A DNA stretch of 47,774 bases, from positions 1 to 47,774 of the forward strand of contig CAKUTI010000011.1 of the NCBI GenBank assembly GCA_934691925.1. Reading direction: 5' to 3'. The position numbers and the translations under genes are program-made. Below the pieces are notes generated by a model. That model was not told the DNA's origin, did no database searches, and worked only from the letters and a program-made list of their open reading frames with translations. Below, piece by piece: positions 16,879 to 23,955 of the stretch. This DNA is from an uncultured Treponema sp. (GTDB lineage Bacteria; Spirochaetota; Spirochaetia; Treponematales; Treponemataceae). Every line of letters starts with the position of its first letter. The stretch's first letter is position 1.

Positions 16879-16912
16879 TTGACGAAACGGAATTCCAGCA
16901 TTAAATTATAAT
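16879..16912 (+). promoter_or_regulatory. Putative promoter of the diguanylate cyclase gene
   Basis: TTGACG (16879-16884) and TAAATT (16902-16907) are 17 bp apart. A perfect TATAAT overlaps at 16907-16912, only 4 nt before the ATG at 16917. Either -10 gives a leader of a few bases at most. Confidence 0.5.
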
Positions 16913-16916
16913 TGCG

Positions 16917-17966
16917 ATGCTTTTTAATGATAAGGATGGAAATTTAAAGACAGATTCGCTCACCGGGCTTTACGACCGCGAAGTTATTGTTGAGTACACG
17001 AACAAGCTCATAAAAGAAAATATTCCGTTCAGCCTTGCGCTCGTTGACATTGATAATTTCAAGAATGTGAACGACAACTATGGACATGCGGCAGGCGACG
17101 AAATAATCAAGCTTGTGGCGGAAAAACTGCAAAATGAACTAAAAGGAACAGGAATCGTAGGAAGATTCGGCGGAGACGAATTTATCTTTGTAATTGAAAA
17201 CACTGTTCAATACGAGGCAGTCTGGAAAATCTGCCGTGTTCTTTTCAAAAAAGTTGACGGATTTCCGATTCAGAATTTGCCTGGCTGTTTTATAACCTGC
17301 ACAACAGGACTAAGCCGCTTTCCGCTTGACGGAAGCACTTACTCCGAGCTGATGGAAAAAACTGACAAGGCTCTTTACCGAGGAAAGCAGAAAGGAAGAA
17401 GCTGCTTTATAATTTATCTTGACTCAAAGCACAAAAACATAATTCTCCACTCTAACAAGAAAACGCCGGACACAGCCATTCAAAGAATCACGACAATGTT
17501 CAAGCTCTTGAATATGCAAAAATCGCTGAAAGATGGAATTTCGGCGGTTTTGAGCAATTTCAGCTCTTCAATGATGATTGACCATCTTGCGCTCCAGTCG
17601 AAGGACAAGATGCTTTTTTCGGTTGTCCATCCGCTTTCAAAAGCCAAGGATTTTTCTTTTGTGAACGACAAATTTTTTGAGCTTGACGTGAGCAACACCG
17701 CAGGAATTTTCGCAATAAACGAACGCAGGCAGCTTTCCGCGCTAAAGCAGACAGAGCTTTTCAACGAGCTTTCGCGGCAGTCGATAAAGTCCACAGCTTA
17801 CGCAAAAATCGAATACAACGGAAAAATCTACGGATATTTGCGCGCGGACACAACTTCGCACGACAGAATCTGGCAGAACGAAGACCTTGAGCTTTTGGTA
17901 ACCGCCGCAAACGCAATTGCGACTTCTCTCCACTATCAGAATCTTGAGCTGGATGATTTGATTTAG
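16917..17966 (+). CDS. GGDEF diguanylate cyclase with C-terminal GAF-like domain
   Basis: The 349-residue protein opens directly with a GGDEF domain (DSLTGLYDR, VDIDNFKNVNDNYGHAAGD and the active-site RFGGDEF at residues 83-89), so it should make cyclic di-GMP from two GTP. The position of the inhibitory I-site (RxxD before GGDEF) reads KGTG, so product inhibition is probably absent. Residues about 185-345 look like a GAF-type sensor domain (YAKIEYNGKIYGYLRADTTS then WQNEDLELLVTAANAIATSL). The order catalytic domain first, sensor second, is less common. No signal peptide or membrane helix is seen. No Shine-Dalgarno precedes the ATG. The gene ends with TAG and is followed by a bidirectional terminator. 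Confidence 0.88.
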   Translation: MLFNDKDGNLKTDSLTGLYDREVIVEYTNKLIKENIPFSLALVDIDNFKNVNDNYGHAAGDEIIKLVAEKLQNELKGTGIVGRFGGDEFIFVIENTVQYEAVWKICRVLFKKVDGFPIQNLPGCFITCTTGLSRFPLDGSTYSELMEKTDKALYRGKQKGRSCFIIYLDSKHKNIILHSNKKTPDTAIQRITTMFKLLNMQKSLKDGISAVLSNFSSSMMIDHLALQSKDKMLFSVVHPLSKAKDFSFVNDKFFELDVSNTAGIFAINERRQLSALKQTELFNELSRQSIKSTAYAKIEYNGKIYGYLRADTTSHDRIWQNEDLELLVTAANAIATSLHYQNLELDDLI

Positions 17967-18003
17967 ATTTTTTAAGCGATTAAAAAAAAAACGACTGACT
18001 GAT

Positions 18004-18047
18004 AAAAAAACGAGGCGGCTTCGACAAGCTCGGCCGCCTCAGAATTT
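18004..18047. terminator. Bidirectional intrinsic terminator between the cyclase gene and icd
   Basis: GAGGCGGC (18012-18019) and GCCGCCTC (18033-18040) form a GC-rich stem. An A7 run lies on the left and a T6 run on the right, so it can work on both strands for the two convergent genes. Confidence 0.8.
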
Positions 18048-18084
18048 TTTAATTTCAGAATTTCATAAAATTGTTTTAAAGAAC

Positions 18085-19284
18085 TTAGTTCAAGCGGCTT
18101 GCAATCTCGTCGATGAACTCCCAAGAATTCAGGATTTTCTTTGCAGGAGGATTTGCGAGAGCAGCCAAGTCGCCTGTCATAAGTCCGTCCTCAATTGTCG
18201 AGAGCGTTGCTTTTTCAAGTTTTTCAGCGAATTCAACCAAGTCATTTGTTCCGTCAAGCTCGCCGCGTTTTTTAAGAGCGCCAGTCCATGCAAAAATTGT
18301 CGCGACTGGGTTTGTTGAAGTTTTCTCGCCTTTTAGATAGCGGTAGTAATGACGCTGAACGGTTCCGTGGCTCGCCTCGTACTCAAACTGGCCGTTCGGA
18401 GAAACGAGAACGCTTGTCATCATCGCAAGGCTTCCGCACGCAGACGCAATCATGTCGCTCATAACATCGCCGTCGTAGTTTTTGCAAGCCCACAAGAATC
18501 CGCCCTTTGACTTCATAACGCGGGCAACAGCGTCGTCAATCAATGTGTAGAAATATTCAATTCCGGCTTTTTCAAATTTCTCTTTGAATTCCTTGTCAAA
18601 AACGCGCTGGAAAATCGCCTTGAAGTCTCCGTCGTAGATTTTTGAGATTGTGTCTTTTGTGCCAAGCCAGACATCGATTTTCTGGTCAAGACCGTAGTTG
18701 AAGCAGCAGCGCGCAAAGCTTTCGATTGAAGAGTCAAGGTTGTGCATTCCCTGAATAACGCCCGGTCCTTTCATAACCTGAATTGTCTTTTTGATTTCAG
18801 AGCCGTCCTCGCCGTGGAAAACAAGCTCAGCAGTTCCTGCGCAAGGAGTCTTGATTTCACAGTTCTTGTAGACATCGCCGTAGCCGTGGCGGCCGAGCAC
18901 AATAGGCTTTTCCCATGATTTTACGTTGCACGCGATGTTCTTGACAAAAATCGGAGCGCGGAAAATTGTTCCGTCAAGCTCACCGCGCAAAATTCCGTTT
19001 GGAGACGGAGTAAGCTTTTTAAGATTGTATTCTTCCATTCTTGCGGCATTTGAAGTGATTGTAGCGCATTTTACGCCGACTCCAAGCCGCTTGATTGCCT
19101 CGGCAGCCTCATAAGTTATTTTGTCGTCTGAGTCGTCGCGACTTTTAAGCCCCAAGTCGTAATATTCGGTTTTCAGGTCGATAAAAGGCTCGAGAAGCTT
19201 TTCCTTGATTACAGCCCAAAGAACGCGAGTCATCTCGTCGCCGTCAAGCTCGGCAATCGCATTTTTCATCTGGATTTTTGACAT
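18085..19284 (-). CDS. icd: NADP-dependent isocitrate dehydrogenase (eukaryotic-like type)
   Basis: The 399-residue protein belongs to the homodimeric NADP-IDH subfamily typical of eukaryotes and some bacteria, rather than the E. coli type. Visible markers are IAELDGDEMTRVLW, the substrate loop LTPSPNGILRGELDGTIFRAPI, the metal-binding region NYDGDVMSDMIAS and the NADP site FEYEASHGTVQRHYYRYLKG followed by STNPVATIFAWTGAL. It oxidises isocitrate to 2-oxoglutarate and makes NADPH. A GGTGA ribosome binding site precedes ATG 19284, and a TATAAT box lies at 19332-19337 on the minus strand. It stands alone with no other citrate-cycle gene nearby, consistent with a biosynthetic role in glutamate supply. 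Confidence 0.93.
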   Translation of the reverse strand: MSKIQMKNAIAELDGDEMTRVLWAVIKEKLLEPFIDLKTEYYDLGLKSRDDSDDKITYEAAEAIKRLGVGVKCATITSNAARMEEYNLKKLTPSPNGILRGELDGTIFRAPIFVKNIACNVKSWEKPIVLGRHGYGDVYKNCEIKTPCAGTAELVFHGEDGSEIKKTIQVMKGPGVIQGMHNLDSSIESFARCCFNYGLDQKIDVWLGTKDTISKIYDGDFKAIFQRVFDKEFKEKFEKAGIEYFYTLIDDAVARVMKSKGGFLWACKNYDGDVMSDMIASACGSLAMMTSVLVSPNGQFEYEASHGTVQRHYYRYLKGEKTSTNPVATIFAWTGALKKRGELDGTNDLVEFAEKLEKATLSTIEDGLMTGDLAALANPPAKKILNSWEFIDEIASRLN

Positions 19285-19331
19285 AATTCACCCCTGTTTT
19301 TAACAGATTTTTTCAGAAAATATTTTGGGAA

Positions 19332-19337
19332 ATTATA
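19332..19337 (-). promoter_or_regulatory. -10 box of icd
   Basis: A perfect TATAAT on the minus strand lies 47 bp upstream of the icd start. No convincing -35 is visible at 16-18 bp spacing. The segment 19338-19533 beyond it holds no gene or structure I can support. Confidence 0.45.
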
Positions 19338-19533
19338 TAGAATTCAGGATAAAAAAAGAATAGTTTTCATGATTTATCGGAAATCTGTGCGAAAGCGACT
19401 GGCCGCGGATAGCGGGAGGACAAATCAAAACATTTGGCGATGTCTGAAAACGCTTGAACTGCAAGAAAAATATGCTCTGAATTTAGAATTTAGAAATCAG
19501 GAATCAGGAAAGCAGAAATTCAAAACCTGTTGA

Positions 19534-19587
19534 TTTAAGATTAGTTTAAAATTATTTTAATATTTCTTAATGATTTTCGATTATAAT
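19534..19587 (+). promoter_or_regulatory. Putative response-regulator boxes (11-bp phased) and -10 of the two-component operon
   Basis: Three adjacent 11-bp units, TTTAAGATTAG (19534-19544), TTTAAAATTAT (19545-19555) and TTTAATATTTC (19556-19566), are followed by CTTAATGATTT one base out of register. A perfect TATAAT lies at 19582-19587 with no recognisable -35. Direct repeats at 11-bp spacing are the usual form of PhoB/OmpR-family boxes, so this may be an autoregulated, activator-dependent promoter. Confidence 0.45.
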
Positions 19588-19610
19588 TGTATGCGAAACG
19601 GAGGCAAATT

Positions 19611-20291
19611 ATGCGAGTTTTGCTTGTTGAGGACGAGGGCGGGCTTAGCCAGGCTCTCACGGAAATTTTCAAGAAGAACAGAATCAACATTGACGCGGTT
19701 CTGACGGGAACGGACGGACTTGAATACGCCGAGTCTAAAATTTACGACGTGATAATTCTTGACATTATGCTGCCGGGAATCGACGGAATCACGATTTTAA
19801 AGACGCTAAGGGAGAACCACAACAACGTGCCTGTGATTCTTTTGACGGCGAAAGACGAGGTTTCTGACAAAATCGCGGGGCTTGACGCAGGCGCGGACGA
19901 CTATCTTACAAAGCCTTTTTCAACAGACGAGCTTTTGGCGCGAGTGAGAGCTTTGTCAAGGCGGAAAGGCGACGTTAAAAACGACTCGACAACTTTTTGC
20001 GACTTGACTTTGAGCAAGAAAAACTGCGAGCTTCAGTCGGCGGCGGGAGACGCAATCAAGCTTTCGCTAAAGGAATATCAGATTCTCGACCTTCTTTTTG
20101 AGCATCCGCACCAGATTATCACAAAGGAGCAGCTTATCGAAAAGATTTGGGGAGGAGACTCGAACGCGGAATACAACAACGTTGAAGTCTACATCTCGTT
20201 CATAAGAAAAAAGATTGAGAACCTGAAAGTCGGCGTTAGAATCAGGACTGCAAGAGGAATCGGCTACTCGCTCGAGGATGAGACGCGATAA
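19611..20291 (+). CDS. OmpR/PhoB-family response regulator
   Basis: The 226-residue protein has a receiver domain (residues about 1-115; acidic pair in LLVEDEGG, phospho-acceptor Asp in VIILDIMLPGIDG, Thr in ILLTAKDE, Lys in YLTKPF) and a C-terminal winged-helix DNA-binding domain (LSLKEYQILDLLFEHPHQII, then VYISFIRKKI and RGIGYSLE). It should bind direct-repeat operators after phosphorylation by the kinase encoded 5 bp downstream. ATG 19611 is chosen because GGAGG lies 8 nt upstream; the longer TTG frame from 19587 would put the ribosome binding site inside the gene. Phased 11-bp repeats in front suggest autoregulation. The signal is unknown. Confidence 0.93.
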   Translation: MRVLLVEDEGGLSQALTEIFKKNRINIDAVLTGTDGLEYAESKIYDVIILDIMLPGIDGITILKTLRENHNNVPVILLTAKDEVSDKIAGLDAGADDYLTKPFSTDELLARVRALSRRKGDVKNDSTTFCDLTLSKKNCELQSAAGDAIKLSLKEYQILDLLFEHPHQIITKEQLIEKIWGGDSNAEYNNVEVYISFIRKKIENLKVGVRIRTARGIGYSLEDETR

Positions 20292-20296
20292 AAAAA

Positions 20297-21598
20297 GTGA
20301 AAATTTTCAGCGTTCTTAGAATCAAAATCATAATTACGATTCTCGCGGTTCAGGCGTTTATGCTTTCCGGGATTTTTTTCGTTCTGAATCTCGCGCTTAC
20401 AACAAACGTGAACCGCCAGACGGACAATTTTCTTGAGCAGCTTGCAAAAAACGGCGGACACCGGCCGACTCCGCCAAAGCTGGCAAAACCTGCAAATGCG
20501 AAAGGCTTGAACAAGATTTTTTCGCAAGGCGCGTTTCCTTCTTCGGAATTTTTAGACTTTGGAGACGCGCACGCCCCGAACGAAATCAGAAATTATTTTT
20601 CGGTGAACGTCTCATATTCCGGCGTAATCAACGAAGTGATAACGGATTTTCCGCTCAGCTACACTCCAGACGAAATCTCGAAGATTGTGATTCTAATCAA
20701 CTCGGAGAACCAAAACCGCGGAACTGTGAACAATTTCAAATACCTGAAAACCGAGGCGAAATACGGAACTTTTCTGATTTGCATCTTGAACCGCACGGCT
20801 GATTTTGAGCTGATTCAGCAGTTCAGGATTTACGCGTCGCTTGCGATTTTCGGAATTCTCCTTGTCTCTTTTGTGATTTCGCTTGTCATCTCCAAAATCA
20901 CGGTAAAGCAGGCTATGATTTCTTTTGAAAACCAAAGGCGATTTTTTGCGGACGCAGGACACGAGCTGAAAACTCCGATTGCGGTAATCGGCGCGAACAT
21001 CGACGTTCTTTCTTCCGACGAGAAGCTGAATTCAAACAAATTTTTCCAGTACATCAAAAGCGAGAACGAGAGAATGGGCGAGCTAGTGCGTGACTTGCTT
21101 TTTCTCGCGCGGGACGACGCTGACAGGCTTGAAATCCAGAAAAGCAAGTTCGACTTTTCAAACGCGGCAGAAAACGCGGTTCTTCCGTTCGAGGCGGTCG
21201 CTTTTGAAAGCGGAATGACACTCAATCTTGACATTCAAAAAGGAATAGTCTGCAACGGCGAGGAAAAATCGCTGAAGCAGCTTTTCGTGATTCTTGTTGA
21301 CAACGCGATAAAAAATTCCGACGCTGGCGCCTTAATCAGCGTGAAAGTTTTTGCGGAAAGGCAAAACGCGGTCTACAAGGTGCGGAACACAGGAAACGGA
21401 ATCAAAAAAGAAGAGCTTGAAAAAATATTTTTGAGATTTTACCGCACAGACAGCTCGCGCGACAGAAAAACCGGCGGCTACGGGCTTGGGCTTTCAATCG
21501 CAAAGACAATCGCCGCAAAGCACGGCGGCACACTAAAAGCCGAAAGCGAATACGGAAAATGGGCGGAATTCACATTCACGATGGCAAGAAAAAGATAA
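20297..21598 (+). CDS. Membrane sensor histidine kinase
   Basis: The 433-residue kinase has an N-terminal membrane helix (IIITILAVQAFMLSGIFFVL), an extracytoplasmic region of about 155 residues, and a second helix near 186-206 (IFGILLVSFVISLVISKI). The catalytic core is complete: H box FFADAGHELKTPIAV, N box VDNAIKNS, G1 NTGNGIKKEE, F region IFLRFYRTDSS and G2 GGYGLGLSIAKTIAAKHGG. No HAMP domain is obvious; the H box follows TM2 by about 30 residues. The start is a GTG 5 bp after the regulator's stop, with no strong Shine-Dalgarno. The periplasmic part is unlike sensor domains I know. A 22-bp tandem repeat array follows the gene. Confidence 0.92.
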   Translation: MKIFSVLRIKIIITILAVQAFMLSGIFFVLNLALTTNVNRQTDNFLEQLAKNGGHRPTPPKLAKPANAKGLNKIFSQGAFPSSEFLDFGDAHAPNEIRNYFSVNVSYSGVINEVITDFPLSYTPDEISKIVILINSENQNRGTVNNFKYLKTEAKYGTFLICILNRTADFELIQQFRIYASLAIFGILLVSFVISLVISKITVKQAMISFENQRRFFADAGHELKTPIAVIGANIDVLSSDEKLNSNKFFQYIKSENERMGELVRDLLFLARDDADRLEIQKSKFDFSNAAENAVLPFEAVAFESGMTLNLDIQKGIVCNGEEKSLKQLFVILVDNAIKNSDAGALISVKVFAERQNAVYKVRNTGNGIKKEELEKIFLRFYRTDSSRDRKTGGYGLGLSIAKTIAAKHGGTLKAESEYGKWAEFTFTMARKR

Positions 21599-21647
21599 AG
21601 CATTCTTCTTTTCCTTTCACAAGAGCAGCGGAAAAGAAAAAGAGAAG

Positions 21648-21801
21648 CTAGGCTTCCTAAGAGCCAAAGGTATACTTCCTAAAGACTAAAGGTATACTTC
21701 CTAAGGACTAAAGGTATACTTCCTAAGGACTAAAGGTATACTTCCTTCAGGGCGAAGGAAGCCTTCCTTTAGTTTTTAGCTAGGCTTTCTTTAGTCTTAA
21801 A
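21648..21801. repeat. Tandem array of about seven 22-bp units
   Basis: Units start at 21648, 21670, 21692, 21714, 21736, 21758 and 21780. The three central units are nearly identical (core GTATACTTCCTAAGGACTAA plus AG). The flanking ones diverge, and the first and last both begin CTAGGCTT. Each central unit contains the 6-bp palindrome GTATAC and the near-palindrome CCTAAGG. The array lies between the converging histidine kinase and lipoprotein genes and does not encode a plausible protein. Confidence 0.85.
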
Positions 21802-21835
21802 TTGCTCAGCCCGGAACTATTCTCAAAACTGACGC

Positions 21836-23125
21836 CTATTTTTTCGCCTCGTCATAAAGAGCCTTGAAATCATTCTTGTAATTCTCAATGAAAGCGTCAA
21901 CATCAGGCACGTAGACAATTTCGCCCTCATCGCTCAGTTTCGGCTTGAACGATACCGCCGCGTATTTTTGAAGCGGCGCGTTCTTGTCAGAATAAAAGGC
22001 TTTCACAGTCACAGACGACGGAACTTCAACCTTTTCTCCTCCGCCAACGCCGTCTACGGCGAATGTTGATTTTTCAGAAGAAACGGAAATATAATCTGAA
22101 CTTCCTGTCGCATAATCAAAAGTGACATAATTACTGTCAGTTTTATTATCGTTGTTTGTGATTTCTGCCCGGTACTGCAGCTGGGTAGAATCTATGTTTC
22201 TTACAGTCAACCGGCAACGATAGTCAGATGTTGAGGTTGAGCCGTTGATATTTCCATCTCCATTTGCGTTAAGTTGATATGTCCCGTTACGTTGATATGT
22301 TTCATCGAGGTAAATGCAAAAATTGAAAAAATTTGAGCCGGAGCGGGAATCCAAAAGGGCATAATAATATTTTTTGTTTTTGTTGTTTTTGCTACTTTCA
22401 TCATCGTGTCTCCACACGGCTCTGCTTTTTTTATCAGGCATTTCAGTAAAATCTTTATAGCTCATAATTTTGTCAACGCCATTCTCATAATCAACAGTCT
22501 TTCCGTCACTGCTTATAATATATCTATAAATTTCTCTTACCTTTTTTGATAAATCATCGCCATAGACAGCAGAATAGCTTTCAATCTGTAAATAGTTAGG
22601 ATCATATTCTCGAATTTTGTTTTCTGACAAAGCATTAAAGGCTTCGTTACCTTCGCTGGTCGACAAATTGCCAAACATAGTATTGGACTGCCATGACTGA
22701 GTAACTGTATACAGTTTCTCTCCATTTCTGTTCAAATACAAATAGCGATCGTCCAATTTTCCATATCCAGCACTAATTTTATCTTTTTTAGATGTGATGC
22801 TAAAAAGCTCCACATATTCTGAAATATTAAATTCACTCTCAACCTTTTCACGTCTAGCCTTTTGCGCATTCTCGTTCTGATAAAAAAGTCCGCTGTATGA
22901 TTCCACAACCGCGCGCGAGGAGCTGCCCGAGCCTTCCGCAAAGTCGTTCTTCAGGACGAGATATTTATCTCCGTCATACGAGATTTCTTTTCCGACTGCA
23001 AAATCCGATGTCTCCGCCGCTCCGTCATCAGTCCCAGTTCCAGACGAGCCGCCGTCATTGCTGCACGAGACAAAAAAAGCGGCAAGAGCCACTGCCGCAA
23101 TTCCAAAAGCTAAAATTTTCTTCAT
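21836..23125 (-). CDS. Hypothetical lipoprotein
   Basis: This 429-residue protein of no family I recognise has a signal peptide and lipobox (LAAFFVSC, Cys about 20) followed by a Ser/Gly/Thr/Asp-rich linker (SNDGGSSGTGTDDGAAE). The rest is rich in Asn, Asp, Ser and Tyr and predicted mostly beta (LYLNRNGEKLYTVTQSW; YRCRLTVRNIDSTQLQYRAE). ATG 23125 is chosen because AGGGGA precedes it and the signal peptide starts there; 16 more upstream codons are open but would spoil the signal peptide. A G8 tract lies 68-75 nt upstream on its sense strand, between candidate -35 and -10 elements, which suggests phase-variable expression of a surface protein. That is inference. Confidence 0.65.
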   Translation of the reverse strand: MKKILAFGIAAVALAAFFVSCSNDGGSSGTGTDDGAAETSDFAVGKEISYDGDKYLVLKNDFAEGSGSSSRAVVESYSGLFYQNENAQKARREKVESEFNISEYVELFSITSKKDKISAGYGKLDDRYLYLNRNGEKLYTVTQSWQSNTMFGNLSTSEGNEAFNALSENKIREYDPNYLQIESYSAVYGDDLSKKVREIYRYIISSDGKTVDYENGVDKIMSYKDFTEMPDKKSRAVWRHDDESSKNNKNKKYYYALLDSRSGSNFFNFCIYLDETYQRNGTYQLNANGDGNINGSTSTSDYRCRLTVRNIDSTQLQYRAEITNNDNKTDSNYVTFDYATGSSDYISVSSEKSTFAVDGVGGGEKVEVPSSVTVKAFYSDKNAPLQKYAAVSFKPKLSDEGEIVYVPDVDAFIENYKNDFKALYDEAKK

Positions 23126-23186
23126 AAAATTCCCCTTATGGCGGCAGCGCCTAAAACTCAAGACTTTCTGCACATTCCGCTATTCA

Positions 23187-23212
23187 AGTGTACCCCCCCC
23201 GAAAAAAGTCAA
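23187..23212 (-). promoter_or_regulatory. Candidate promoter with G8 tract in its spacer
   Basis: On the minus strand TTGACT (23207-23212) is followed by TTTTTC, eight G (23193-23200) and TACACT (23187-23192). The spacer is 14 bp, too short for efficient use; two or three more G would give 16-17 bp. Confidence 0.45.
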
Positions 23213-23356
23213 GAGTTTTTTAAGAAATTTATAAAGATTTATATGGAAAATAAAAAAAAGACAAAAAAACGGGAGCTGATTTCTCCCCGCTTTCCTTGTC
23301 CCCCATCCCGATTCCCACTTATAGCAAAAAATCCAAAAATCAATTATCCTTGCGCT

Positions 23357-23830
23357 ATGGAACTTAAAGAACTTTACCGCGAAATCTTAAATGAGCACAA
23401 CATAAATCCGGAGCACAAGACTTCGCTCCCGGACGCTAACATAACTTTGCAGGGCGTAAACCCAAGCTGCGGCGACAACATCACGCTGAACCTAAAAGTC
23501 GATGACAACGGAAAAATCGCCGACGGCTCGTTCACAGGCTCTGGCTGCGCAATCTCACAGGCGAGCTGCGACATGATGCTTGACTGCGTAATCGGAAAAA
23601 CAAAAGACGAGGCTCTCAGCCTTTCTGAAAATTTCATGAAGATGATTCAGGGAACGGCGACCGAGGAAGAAATCGAGGAGCTTGACGAGGCGAGCGCGCT
23701 CAAAGACATCAAGCATATGCCATCGCGCGTAAAATGCGCGGAGCTTGGCTGGCGCACAATGAGTGAAATGCTCCACGACCACAAGACAACGATGAACGTG
23801 AAAAACCAGCACCCGGACTGCTCGATATAA
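23357..23830 (+). CDS. sufU: SufU/NifU-like Fe-S assembly sulfurtransferase
   Basis: The 157-residue protein matches SufU in length and in its zinc ligands: Cys38 and Asp40 (NPSCGDN), Cys64 (GSGCAIS) and Cys127 (RVKCAELGW), equivalent to B. subtilis C41, D43, C66 and C128. SufU receives sulfur from the cysteine desulfurase SufS and passes it to SufBCD. The upstream frame is open from 23138 but the family start is ATG 23357; it lacks a Shine-Dalgarno and has a TATCCT box 6 nt before it. Here sufU is separated from sufCBD by about 7.5 kb, and sufS is not in the window. Confidence 0.9.
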   Translation: MELKELYREILNEHNINPEHKTSLPDANITLQGVNPSCGDNITLNLKVDDNGKIADGSFTGSGCAISQASCDMMLDCVIGKTKDEALSLSENFMKMIQGTATEEEIEELDEASALKDIKHMPSRVKCAELGWRTMSEMLHDHKTTMNVKNQHPDCSI

Positions 23831-23926
23831 AAAATCGTTCCGCCGGCTCGTGCAAGTTGATAAAGCCAAAATTCCACAAGGAAAAACATAAAACCGCCCA
23901 GAATTTCAAATTGCAAAAATCTATGC

Positions 23927-23932
23927 TATAAT
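23927..23932 (+). promoter_or_regulatory. -10 box of pgi
   Basis: A perfect TATAAT lies 23 bp upstream of the pgi ATG, with an AAAGGAGA ribosome binding site between them. The -35 is weak. Confidence 0.5.
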
Positions 23933-23955
23933 TTTCCCAAAAAGGAGAAATATAC

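Noticed and set aside
21606..21638. Inverted repeat TTCTTTTCC/GGAAAAGAA after the histidine kinase as terminator
   Set aside because: The stem is A/T-rich and neither strand has a proper T tract right after it.
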